From NCBI RefSeq assembly GCF_014859525.1, contig NZ_JACUUB010000015.1, positions 1-48,422 of the forward strand: DNA of 48,422 bases, in the 5' to 3' direction. This stretch comes from Marinobacter sp. GTDB taxonomy: Bacteria > Pseudomonadota > Gammaproteobacteria > Pseudomonadales > Oleiphilaceae. This document shows, piece by piece, positions 36,980-44,792 of the stretch; positions within the stretch are counted from its first letter, which is position 1, and each line of letters starts with the position of its first letter. The translations under genes were made by a program, and so were the position numbers. The notes below the pieces were generated by a model, which did no database searches, was not told the DNA's origin, and was given only the letters and a program-made list of their open reading frames with translations.

Positions 36980-37398
36980 AGCTCAAGCGCCCGGCCACGT
37001 CGTCCGATCGCGGTGATGACCACTTGATTCCACTGATCAACGTGGTGTTTCTGATGCTCATCTTTTTTATGCTGGCTGGCCAGATTAGAGCGTCTGACGG
37101 GCGGCCTTTCATGCCTCCTGCGATGGAGTCGAAGCAGCCGGAGGTGAGCACGCGCTTCGTGCTGTTGCTCACCGAAGACAACCGCATGTTCCTGAACGAT
37201 GAGCCGGTGACCGAAGATCAGCTTATGACGGTCTTTAAGGCACAGGTGGCTCGCCAGGCGTATGAGGTGTCCCAGTCTTCACTGCTGATCAAGATTGACC
37301 AATCATTAACCGCCGCGCAGTGGCGACCTGTGCTGGCGTGGGCGTCGGAGGCTGGCTTGGAATCGGTGCACCTGTCAACCCGGCGGGGTGTCCGGTGA
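36976..37398 (+). CDS. ExbD-type subunit 2 with Asn in place of the proton-carrying Asp
   Basis: This second ExbD/TolR-family protein has 140 residues, starting with an ATGA overlap. The transmembrane helix is LIPLINVVFLMLIFFMLAGQ, where Asn22 (codon AAC at 37039) stands at the position of the essential aspartate. The paralogue encoded just upstream retains Asp. The periplasmic part, with RFVLLLTEDNRMFLNDEPVT and SLLIKIDQSLTAAQWRPVLA, keeps the ExbD fold. It probably forms a mixed ExbD dimer or a structural subunit. The overlap with tonB is four bases (GTGA). Confidence 0.88.
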   Translation: MKLKRPATSSDRGDDHLIPLINVVFLMLIFFMLAGQIRASDGRPFMPPAMESKQPEVSTRFVLLLTEDNRMFLNDEPVTEDQLMTVFKAQVARQAYEVSQSSLLIKIDQSLTAAQWRPVLAWASEAGLESVHLSTRRGVR

Positions 37399-38189
37399 GG
37401 CTCAAGCGTCGTTTTTTGCTGGCTGGGGTGTTGTGCGCCGTGCTGTTTCACGTCTGGGCGTTCAGTGCGTTACAGAATGCCCTGATGCAAAGGCAGACAC
37501 AGGAGCTGGCGGCCGATGAGGGCGAGGGCGGGATCTTTGTCAGCCTGGCGGCCGCAGACTTTGCCGTGCCGGGCAACCCGGCCGATGCGGAGGAGCCTGA
37601 GCCGGTTCCCGAGCCTGACCCTGTGCCTGCTCCCGAACCGGAGACACCGGTACCAGAGCCCGAGGTTCAACCCGAGCCGGAGCCGGCGACCTTGCCAGAA
37701 CCGGTGCCAACGCCTGAGCCAGAACCAGCTCCTGAACCGGAACCAACACCTGAGCCAGAACCGGCTCCCCCCTCAAACCCCGAGTTGACGCAGTCTCCGG
37801 TGTCCGATCCGTCGCCATCTCAAGCCACTGAGACTGTCCAGGCCGAAGCGGCCAATGAAGCGTCCGCCCGGGAGTCCGATACCGGGGGCTCGGTAGCGGA
37901 GGAAAATCGCTACTTGCAGGATTTGCTGGGGCATTTGAACCGGTACAAACGCTACCCGGATTCAGCCCGGCGTATGCGGCGCGAGGGAGTGGTTACGGTT
38001 ACCTTCACGGTCAGCGAAGGTGGGCGGGTGAACGGTGTCCAGATTACCGACAGCAGTGGTTTTCGCCCCCTGGACGATGAGGTCCGGCAGATGCTTGCGC
38101 GAGCAGCGCCGCTACCGGTCATTCCCGCCCATCTGGGCCAAAGTTCCCTGACGGTAACACTACCCGTGGCCTTCACTCTGCAGCGATAG
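37395..38189 (+). CDS. tonB: energy transducer TonB
   Basis: TonB carries proton-motive energy from the ExbB/ExbD motor to outer-membrane receptors. The GTG at 37395 overlaps the exbD stop and gives 264 residues. A membrane helix (about 7-25) contains His19; the usual upstream serine (SxxxH) is Ala15. A proline/glutamate-rich region with many PEPEP and PVPEP repeats spans about residues 66-132 and should cross the periplasm. The C-terminal domain has the family signature RYPDSARRMRREGVVTVTFT and SSGFRPLDDEV. It ends the motor operon; the receptor follows 131 bases later. Confidence 0.93.
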   Translation: MRLKRRFLLAGVLCAVLFHVWAFSALQNALMQRQTQELAADEGEGGIFVSLAAADFAVPGNPADAEEPEPVPEPDPVPAPEPETPVPEPEVQPEPEPATLPEPVPTPEPEPAPEPEPTPEPEPAPPSNPELTQSPVSDPSPSQATETVQAEAANEASARESDTGGSVAEENRYLQDLLGHLNRYKRYPDSARRMRREGVVTVTFTVSEGGRVNGVQITDSSGFRPLDDEVRQMLARAAPLPVIPAHLGQSSLTVTLPVAFTLQR

Positions 38190-38320
38190 CGGCGCCATCC
38201 GGGAAAATGTCCTGACCCAAAGTAGCCCTCTTCAGCGCCCATGGTTCAGTTCAAGGCCGAGCGTCAGGCCTCTAAGGTTAATGCAACAGTAATAAGAACC
38301 CGTGTTGCGAGGAAAACCTG

Positions 38321-40444
38321 ATGAGCTTGACGTTGAAACCTATTATCCGTGCTGTTCGCTACACGCTGCTGGCTTCCCTGCCGGGTATCGTTGCAGCCCA
38401 GCAGGCCGACGACATGGTGTATTTGCCGGCATTGGATGTGCGAAGCCTGGTGCCCACATCGGTTGAAGGCATGCCCGGTGCGGCCAGTGTCCTGAATCGC
38501 GATCAGATTGATATCTACAAACCCTACAGCCTTCACGATGCCCTGGACTTTGTGCCCGGTGTCCGGACCATCGATGATGATGCCTTGGGCCTGCGCTCGG
38601 GCATCGGTGTTCGCGGCGCACCGCCTCGGCGCTCACGGAAGGTGCTGTTGCTTGAAGACGGCACGCCTATCAACAACAGCGCTTACCTCGATTCCGGTGC
38701 CCACTACACGCCGCCGCTTGAGCGTCTGGAGCAAGTGGAAGTATACAAAGGTGCGGGTCAGATCGTGCATGGTCCGCTGAACAATCACGGCATTATCAAC
38801 TTCCGTAACCTGAAACCCACGCTAGTGCCGGAAACCGTGATTGAAGTGGGCGTCGGCAACCAGGACACCGTGCAACAGCACATCCATCACCGCCGCACCG
38901 AAGGCGCGGTGGGCATGGTGTTTTCCTACACTGGCAAGCGAGCGGATGGCACCTTCGATGTGGAGGAGCATCAGTACGATGACTTCTACACCGGGCTGGA
39001 ATGGCAGGTGAATGAACGCAACCAGTTGGCGGCGTCGGTCACCTATCTACGCGAACGTAGCGATGGCTATGATGAGAACAACCTGTCGCTGCAGGAGTAC
39101 CGTGAAGCTCCGCGCAACAAAAGCCGTTTTGATGAAGGGCGTGAAGACAACAATATTTCTGTCAATTACCTCAAATACGACCTTACCCATAACCTGAAGG
39201 TTACCGAGGACGTTAGCGTCTCCAGTAAAGTGTTCTTTACAGACCTGGATCGCCCGCGCTTCCAGACCCGGGGCACGGCGCCGGCGGATGGCGGTGTGAT
39301 GGAAGGCCGTGACCGCCGCTACGAAAACCTCGGTGTTGAGAGCCGGTTGGAGTGGGCCAATATTGAGGCGCTGGGGCTGGAACACCGTATTCAGGCCGGC
39401 GTACGTTATGAAAACCACAACTTTGAGGATCGCCGGCCGGTGGGGCTGCCAGGCGAAAAGCTTGATGAGGGTAACCGTGGCCGCCTGTTCGCCGTTTCTG
39501 GCGAGGATGGCTATACCCGTGACGGCCGACTGGTTGAATACGATGCCGAGGCCGTTTCCGGGTATGTGCAGAACAGCATGAGCTGGGGTGACTGGACCGT
39601 TACCCCGGGCCTGCGCTATGAAACCTTCAATCAATACAAAGATACCGTGTTCCGGCCCGGTAGCGGTGACGAGGGCGTCCGCGAAAAGGACTCTAATACG
39701 TTATGGCTGCCAGGTGTCAGCGTGTTGTACTCAGGTCTTGAGAGCTCCGAAGTTTACGCCGGCATCCATCGCGGTTATGCGCCGGCGTCGGCCCGCTCGG
39801 ATGACTTCCCGCTGACGCCAGAAACGGGGGTTAACAGTCAACTCGGAGTACGAACCACGGCCATTAAAGGCGTGAGTCTGGATGCGGCCCTTTTCCATAA
39901 CCGCATCAAAAATACTCTGATCCGGGATGATGTTGACGACTTTGGCGATGCACTGTTCGTCAACGCAGCCGACTCGCGGATCACCGGCGTAGACCTGGGG
40001 GCAAGAATTGACTCTACGGCCTTCTACCTGGCGGATTACAACCTGTTCGCCGAGGCGGCTCTCAACTACACCGATGCCCGTTTCACCACCGGTCCTCTGG
40101 ACGATAACCGAGTGCCGGAGATTCCGACCCGTGCAGGCAGCTTTACCGTCGGTGTGGATCACATTGCCGGGTGGCATCTGAGCGGCACGGTCAGTCATTT
40201 GGGGTCGTTCTACAGCGACATCGAGAATACCCGCGAGCTGACGGCAGGCGGCGATGCCGGCAAGGTGTCCAGCAGGACACTGTTCTCGGCGCGGGCAAGC
40301 TACCGGTTGCCGACCACAACGAATGCTACGCTGTGGGTGCAAGGGCGCAATCTGTCCGACAAGCTGTACATTTCCGATGTTCAGGATGGTATTCGCCCGG
40401 GTGCAGCCCGCACCGTGGTTGCCGGTGCCACTGTGAAGTTTTGA
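38321..40444 (+). CDS. TonB-dependent outer-membrane receptor, FecA-like
   Basis: This 707-residue outer-membrane receptor has a signal peptide (about residues 1-25), a TonB-box-like start near DDMVYLPALDV, a plug domain (about 45-165) with YSLHDALDFVPGVRTID, GIGVRGAPPRR and VEVYKGAGQIVHGPLNNHGI, and a 22-strand-type barrel ending in TVVAGATVKF with a terminal aromatic. The closest family resemblance is the FecA-like ferric-citrate group, but the substrate cannot be read from sequence. A cobalamin-type leader upstream of the motor operon leaves vitamin B12 as an alternative. The start follows GAGGAAAACC. Confidence 0.88.
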   Translation: MSLTLKPIIRAVRYTLLASLPGIVAAQQADDMVYLPALDVRSLVPTSVEGMPGAASVLNRDQIDIYKPYSLHDALDFVPGVRTIDDDALGLRSGIGVRGAPPRRSRKVLLLEDGTPINNSAYLDSGAHYTPPLERLEQVEVYKGAGQIVHGPLNNHGIINFRNLKPTLVPETVIEVGVGNQDTVQQHIHHRRTEGAVGMVFSYTGKRADGTFDVEEHQYDDFYTGLEWQVNERNQLAASVTYLRERSDGYDENNLSLQEYREAPRNKSRFDEGREDNNISVNYLKYDLTHNLKVTEDVSVSSKVFFTDLDRPRFQTRGTAPADGGVMEGRDRRYENLGVESRLEWANIEALGLEHRIQAGVRYENHNFEDRRPVGLPGEKLDEGNRGRLFAVSGEDGYTRDGRLVEYDAEAVSGYVQNSMSWGDWTVTPGLRYETFNQYKDTVFRPGSGDEGVREKDSNTLWLPGVSVLYSGLESSEVYAGIHRGYAPASARSDDFPLTPETGVNSQLGVRTTAIKGVSLDAALFHNRIKNTLIRDDVDDFGDALFVNAADSRITGVDLGARIDSTAFYLADYNLFAEAALNYTDARFTTGPLDDNRVPEIPTRAGSFTVGVDHIAGWHLSGTVSHLGSFYSDIENTRELTAGGDAGKVSSRTLFSARASYRLPTTTNATLWVQGRNLSDKLYISDVQDGIRPGAARTVVAGATVKF

Positions 40445-40472
40445 TGTGACCCTCGGTTAGTCATGTCTCTTG

Positions 40473-40502
40473 GCCGGGGTTTCTTCCTTCCCCGGCATTT
40501 TT
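40473..40502 (+). terminator. rho-independent terminator after the receptor
   Basis: GCCGGGG (40473-40479) pairs with CCCCGGC (40490-40496) around a 10-base loop, followed by ATTTTTC. It lies about 30 bases after the receptor stop and before the response-regulator gene. Confidence 0.85.
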
Positions 40503-40628
40503 CATTGCGTTACGCTTCGGTTGCCTGGCAGCCGGAGTTTTTTTGCGTCTGTGACGATGTCGCTCTGCCATCAGTGCAATGTGATAATCTGGCACGGCTC
40601 GGTCCGCAATAACCTAATAGAGTCTTAC

Positions 40629-41270
40629 ATGAAAATTCTCATTACTGATGATCACGCTGTGGTGCGCCAGGGATATGTAAGCCTGTTGTCGATGGCGCTG
40701 GACCCCTGTGAGGTGATCGAAGCCACCTCCGGTGAAGAGGCGGTCGAGCACTCTCGAACGCACCAGCCGGACCTGATCATCATGGACGTGGGTTTGCCGG
40801 GGATCAGTGGTATCGAGGCGGCGGCCCGCATCCTGGAGGGCCAGGAAGACGCCAAAATACTGTTTTTCAGCATGCACAACGAGGTACCCGTGGTGAAAAG
40901 GGCGCTTCAGGTCGGTGCCATGGGCTATATCACCAAGTCCTGTGATACCGATACCTTGATTAAAGCGGTCAAACGGGTGGCAGAAGGGCAGGTGTTCGTG
41001 GAGTACGATCTGATTATGCGGACCTCTTTCAACGATCGGAGTTCGGAATTCTCACGATTGCAGAATCTGACCCGTCGCCAGTTCGAGGTGTTTTCCATGC
41101 TTGCCCGGGGCTTCAGTAACGATGAGATTGCCCAGGCATTGGCTATTGAAAAGAAGACCGTGGCCAACACCGTCACCGCCATCAAGAACAGTCTCGGCAT
41201 TGAGTCGATGGCCAAACTGGTGTTTTTTGCCATCGACGCCGGACTGGTGCAGATTCGCTCCCGGCAATAG
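40629..41270 (+). CDS. NarL/FixJ-family response regulator, orphan
   Basis: This is a two-component transcription regulator. The ATG at 40629 gives 213 residues opening MKILITDDHAVVRQGYVSLL. The receiver domain has Asp7/Asp8, the phosphoacceptor Asp53 in LIIMDVGLPGISG, and the conserved lysine in GAMGYITKSC. The C-terminal LuxR-type helix-turn-helix is LTRRQFEVFSMLARGFSNDE and IAQALAIEKKTVANTVTAIK. No histidine kinase is nearby. It is separated from the receptor by a terminator and meets ntrC head-on 18 bases after its stop. Open frame upstream of 40629 is not conserved. Confidence 0.92.
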   Translation: MKILITDDHAVVRQGYVSLLSMALDPCEVIEATSGEEAVEHSRTHQPDLIIMDVGLPGISGIEAAARILEGQEDAKILFFSMHNEVPVVKRALQVGAMGYITKSCDTDTLIKAVKRVAEGQVFVEYDLIMRTSFNDRSSEFSRLQNLTRRQFEVFSMLARGFSNDEIAQALAIEKKTVANTVTAIKNSLGIESMAKLVFFAIDAGLVQIRSRQ

Positions 41271-41288
41271 ACGCCGGTGGGGTGAGGC

Positions 41289-42722
41289 TCAGTCGTCCAG
41301 GTCTTCTTCCGAGTCAATCTTCAACTCATTGATTTTCCGCGTTAAGGTGTTCCGGCCCCAGCCCAACAAAATAGAGGCATCCCGTCGGCGGCCGCCGGTG
41401 TGTTTCAGGGCCGTCTCGATCATGATTTTCTCGAACTCCGGTATGGCGGTGTCGAGTATGCCTTTCTTGCCCCGTTTCAGCTCTTGTTCGGTCCAGTTTT
41501 TCAAGCCTTCCTGCCAGGTGTGTCCGGTGCTGGCGTTTTCGGTTTCAGCCTGGTGCAGCAGCTCCGGCGGCAGATCGTCTACATGAATTTCGCGGCCACT
41601 GGCCATCACTGTCAGCCAGCGGCAGGTGTTTTCCAGCTGGCGTACGTTGCCTGGCCAGGACAGGGTGGTGAGGTATTCCTCGGCATCATCGCGCAGCAGT
41701 TTTGGCTCGACGGACAGCTCTTTAGCCGCCCGCTTCAGGAAGTGCTGCATCAGGCGGGGAATGTCTTCCCGGCGTTCGGCCAACTTGGGCAGGTGCACAC
41801 GGATAACGTTCAGGCGGTGGAAAAGGTCTTCCCGAAAGTTGCCGGCTAGCACCAGTTTTTCGAGATCCTGGTGCGTGGCGGCGATGATCCGGACGTCCAC
41901 TTTAATGGGCGTGGTGCCGCCTACGCGATAGAATTCGCCATCTGCCAGCACCCGCAACAGCCGGGTTTGGGTGTCGGCGGGCATGTCGCCGATCTCATCC
42001 AGAAACAGGGTGCCGCTGTTGGCTTGCTCAAACCGACCCTGGCGGGCAGCGCCGGCACCGGTGAAGGAGCCTTTCTCGTGGCCGAACAGTTCGGATTCAA
42101 TCAGGTCTTTCGGAATCGCCGCCATGTTCAAAGCAATGAACGGGTTGCGGGCCCGCGGGCTGTGGTTGTGCAGGGCCTGGGCCACCAGCTCTTTGCCGGT
42201 GCCGCTTTCACCGTTGATCAGCACGGTGATGTTGGAGTGTGACAACCGGCCGATGGCCCGGAACACCTCCTGCATGGCCGGCGCCTCACCGATGATCTCG
42301 GTGTTGCGCTGGGTGCTGTCGGGCTGGGGCTCGCTGGCGGCGCGTTTCTCGTGGCTGTGGGCGACCGCTCGTTTGACCAGAGCCACGGCATCGTCTACAT
42401 CAAAGGGTTTGGGCAGGTATTCGAAGGCGCCGGTCTGGTAACTGGTAACGGCGCTTTCCAGATCGGAATGGGCGGTCATGATGATCACCGGCACATCCGG
42501 ATGCTTATCTACAATCTGGGCCAGCAACGTAATGCCATCCACACCTGGCATACGAATGTCGCTGACAATGGCATCGGGCTGTTCGTGCTCCAGCCGCATC
42601 ATGATGCTTTCACCGCTGTCGAACACCCGTGGTTGCATGCCGGCCTGGTTCAGAGCCCGTTCGAGCACCCATCGGATGCTTTTGTCGTCGTCAATTATCC
42701 AGACATTCGCCGGTTGGGTCAT
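41289..42722 (-). CDS. ntrC: nitrogen regulator NtrC (sigma-54 activator)
   Basis: NtrC is the sigma-54 enhancer-binding protein that turns on nitrogen-assimilation genes. The 477-residue product has a receiver domain with phosphoacceptor Asp55 in AIVSDIRMPG and a central AAA domain with Walker A GESGTGKE, the sigma-54 loop GSFTGA and Walker B GTLFLDEIGD. A Fis-type helix-turn-helix (RRRDASILLGWGRNTLTRKI) lies near the C-terminus. The start overlaps the ntrB stop by four bases. The loop has Ser instead of the usual Ala in GAFTGA, a tolerated variation. Confidence 0.97.
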   Translation of the reverse strand: MTQPANVWIIDDDKSIRWVLERALNQAGMQPRVFDSGESIMMRLEHEQPDAIVSDIRMPGVDGITLLAQIVDKHPDVPVIIMTAHSDLESAVTSYQTGAFEYLPKPFDVDDAVALVKRAVAHSHEKRAASEPQPDSTQRNTEIIGEAPAMQEVFRAIGRLSHSNITVLINGESGTGKELVAQALHNHSPRARNPFIALNMAAIPKDLIESELFGHEKGSFTGAGAARQGRFEQANSGTLFLDEIGDMPADTQTRLLRVLADGEFYRVGGTTPIKVDVRIIAATHQDLEKLVLAGNFREDLFHRLNVIRVHLPKLAERREDIPRLMQHFLKRAAKELSVEPKLLRDDAEEYLTTLSWPGNVRQLENTCRWLTVMASGREIHVDDLPPELLHQAETENASTGHTWQEGLKNWTEQELKRGKKGILDTAIPEFEKIMIETALKHTGGRRRDASILLGWGRNTLTRKINELKIDSEEDLDD

Positions 42723-43843
42723 TTGCTGTCCTCCAGAGGCAGGAAGATGATGAAGTCGGTTCTTCCTGGCTCGCTGTCACATTCAACCAGCCCGCGGTGC
42801 TGGCCGATGATGCTTTGAGTAATGGAAAGGCCAAGGCCGGTGCCAGAGGCCCGGCCACTGATCATGGGGTAGAAAATATTCTGCAGCAGATCCGCCGGTA
42901 TGCCGGGGCCGTTGTCGATGATGTCTACGCGGCAGGCCAGGCGGTGACGCCGGTGGCCGATGGTAAATTGTCGCAAGGCCCGGGTGCGGAAGGTAATCGT
43001 AGGTGTTACACCGGAACTCTGACTGCTTTCGTTCTCGAAGGCGGCTTCCATGGCGTTGCGGGCAATGTTCAAAAAGGCCTGAATCAGCTGTTCTTTGTCG
43101 CCTGGAAATTCCGGAATACTGGGGTCGTAGTCTCTGCGCAGACGCACTCGGCCCCTGCTTTCTGCCTCAACCAGCGTGCGAACCCGCTCCAGGATTTCGT
43201 GAATGTTGGTGGTCGCAATTTTGGGTGCTTTGTTCGGCCCCAGCATACGATCAACCAGGCTGCGCAGGCGGTCTGCTTCATCAATGATCACGCGGGTGTA
43301 TTCGCGCTGATCCTCGGTACTCAGTTCCCGGTCCAGAAGTTGGGCTGCGCCACGAATGCCGCCAAGGGGATTCTTGATTTCATGGGCCATGCCCCGCACC
43401 AGAATACGAGTGGTTTCCTGCTGGGAGATGATGTCTTCTTCACGGCTGATGCGAATAAGCCGGTCTCTGGGCTGGATTTCGATCAACAGCTCGGCGGGGG
43501 GCTGGCTGATGGGGGTGACAGAATAATCCACGGTCAGGCGAGAGCCACTCAACAGCGCAAACTCGGCTTCCCGTCGGGTATACGACTGACCATTGCCGGC
43601 GGCAGCGTAAAGTGTCTTCAGGGCGTCTTCAGAGTCGATCAGCATATCGTTCAGCAGCACTCCCTGACTTCGGGTCAGGCTGGTTTCAAACAGGCTCTCA
43701 GCTGCGGGATTCAGGTAACGTATGGTGAGGTCATTTCCCAGCACCAGTACCGCCGTGGTCAGGCTGTCCAGAATGCTTTTATAACCGCTTCCCAGAGTAC
43801 TGGATGGTTGAAACGACATGCTTGGCTTCCGTGTTGAGCTCAT
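42719..43843 (-). CDS. ntrB: nitrogen sensor kinase NtrB
   Basis: NtrB phosphorylates NtrC in nitrogen limitation and is controlled by PII. The ATG at 43843 after GAGGT gives 374 residues. It has an N-terminal PAS domain (about 20-130), the HisKA site AHEIKNPLGGIRGAAQLL with His154, and an HATPase domain with DNGPGIPADLL and SGTGLGLSI. No transmembrane helix is present, as expected for NtrB. An open frame upstream would add non-conserved residues. A perfect NtrC-type palindrome lies about 195 bases upstream. Confidence 0.96.
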   Translation of the reverse strand: MSSTRKPSMSFQPSSTLGSGYKSILDSLTTAVLVLGNDLTIRYLNPAAESLFETSLTRSQGVLLNDMLIDSEDALKTLYAAAGNGQSYTRREAEFALLSGSRLTVDYSVTPISQPPAELLIEIQPRDRLIRISREEDIISQQETTRILVRGMAHEIKNPLGGIRGAAQLLDRELSTEDQREYTRVIIDEADRLRSLVDRMLGPNKAPKIATTNIHEILERVRTLVEAESRGRVRLRRDYDPSIPEFPGDKEQLIQAFLNIARNAMEAAFENESSQSSGVTPTITFRTRALRQFTIGHRRHRLACRVDIIDNGPGIPADLLQNIFYPMISGRASGTGLGLSITQSIIGQHRGLVECDSEPGRTDFIIFLPLEDSK

Positions 43844-43994
43844 GGTTGTTACCTCGTTTCTGCAAAAAACGAACCAATTTTGCTGACGAATACAAAACGA
43901 TGAGCAAGGTGTGGGCACAGAGCGCCTGACAGGGCGATCCGCTGCTGTAGGTTGGTGCAGGGGGAGGTGAAAGGGCTACAGGCAGCCGGAGATT

Positions 43995-44010
43995 TGCCCC
44001 TTTGCTGCCC
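43995..44010 (-). promoter_or_regulatory. possible sigma-54 promoter before ntrB
   Basis: On the minus strand the sequence reads GGGCAGCAAAGGGGCA. It keeps the GG-N10-GC core but with GGGC at the -12 element instead of TTGC. It lies between the NtrC-type palindrome and ntrB. The match is weak. Confidence 0.25.
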
Positions 44011-44037
44011 AGAGTATGGCTTTATCGTGGTGCGTGC

Positions 44038-44052
44038 GCACTAAAATAGTGC
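44038..44052. promoter_or_regulatory. NtrC-type operator upstream of ntrB
   Basis: GCACTAAAATAGTGC is a perfect palindrome with three central bases and fits the GCAC-N7-GTGC core and the GCACYA-N3-TRGTGC form of NtrC sites. It lies between the DUF4124 gene and ntrB, 195 bases from the ntrB start, and may serve autoregulation of ntrBC. Confidence 0.65.
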
Positions 44053-44070
44053 GATTTGTTCATTTGTTGA

Positions 44071-44595
44071 TTAGTTGAGACGTGACGGGCGGTGAAGGGT
44101 AAAGGTGACCGGTTGGCCGCTTTTCACCTGTATGCCTTCGTTGTCGACGATATGAACTCCGGCGCTATGGGTGCCGCGGTCAATATTATTGACGGTGATC
44201 GAGCTGGACGTGCTCTGACCAACAGGTTGGCCGTCGAGCGTGACTTCGTATCGATGGCCCCGGCGTAACCCCGGCGTACTGCGTACCTGGAAGGTGACGT
44301 CACCGTTGCCGCTATGGAAGGCCTGATCGTTCTCCGGATAGACCAGAGCAACGCTTTCATAAGCAGCGCCTTCCCGCTCGACCTCTTCCAGCAGTCGGTC
44401 GGTTTGCATGACGGCTTCGGGTTTGGGCAGGGTAACCGTGGTCACAGGCTTTACCTGAATCTCTTCGCCACCCTGCATCGGCTCATCGGAAAACGTCACG
44501 TTTCCCTGGGCATCCACATGGCGGTATACCTCCGCATGAGCGGCGGCAGACACCAGCAGTAACAATCCGGTAGCGAGAGTGAGTGGTGCTTTCAT
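44071..44595 (-). CDS. DUF4124 periplasmic protein
   Basis: This is a small exported protein of unknown function. The ATG at 44595 gives 174 residues with a signal peptide (MKAPLTLATGLLLLVSAAAH, cleavage near AHA). The mature start EVYRHVDAQGNVTFSDEP is the DUF4124 motif. A C-terminal beta-rich part with VTFQVRSTPGLRRGHRYEVT and ITVNNIDRGTHSAGVHIVDN looks like an immunoglobulin-type fold. It sits between glnA and ntrB, an arrangement also known in Pseudomonas relatives. Whether it is cotranscribed with glnA is unclear because a terminator intervenes. Confidence 0.85.
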   Translation of the reverse strand: MKAPLTLATGLLLLVSAAAHAEVYRHVDAQGNVTFSDEPMQGGEEIQVKPVTTVTLPKPEAVMQTDRLLEEVEREGAAYESVALVYPENDQAFHSGNGDVTFQVRSTPGLRRGHRYEVTLDGQPVGQSTSSSITVNNIDRGTHSAGVHIVDNEGIQVKSGQPVTFTLHRPSRLN

Positions 44596-44724
44596 GGCAA
44601 TGACCTGAGGTAATGGACTGTCTCGATTATCGGTGGCCGCCTCTGGCATTTCAACGGTCAGGGGCGATCCCTTGGTTACATATCGTTAAGAGCGTGGGGT
44701 AGAGATTCCGTTTTGAGATGATGA

Positions 44725-44755
44725 CCACAAAAAACCCCGCACAAGGCGGGGCTTT
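44725..44755 (-). terminator. rho-independent terminator after glnA
   Basis: On the minus strand GCCCCGC-type and GCGGGG arms (44746-44751 with 44735-44740) close a 5-base loop and are followed by a run of T (44729-44734). It lies about 40 bases after the glnA stop and would separate glnA from the DUF4124 gene and ntrBC. Confidence 0.85.
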
Positions 44756-44792
44756 CAGTCTGCGGCATTTTGCACCTATTTGGTGCGTCAGC

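Noticed and set aside
38190..38320. Fur box before the TonB-dependent receptor
   Set aside because: No stretch in this gap approaches the 19-bp Fur consensus; TAATGCAACAGTAATAA is only a loose AT-rich resemblance.
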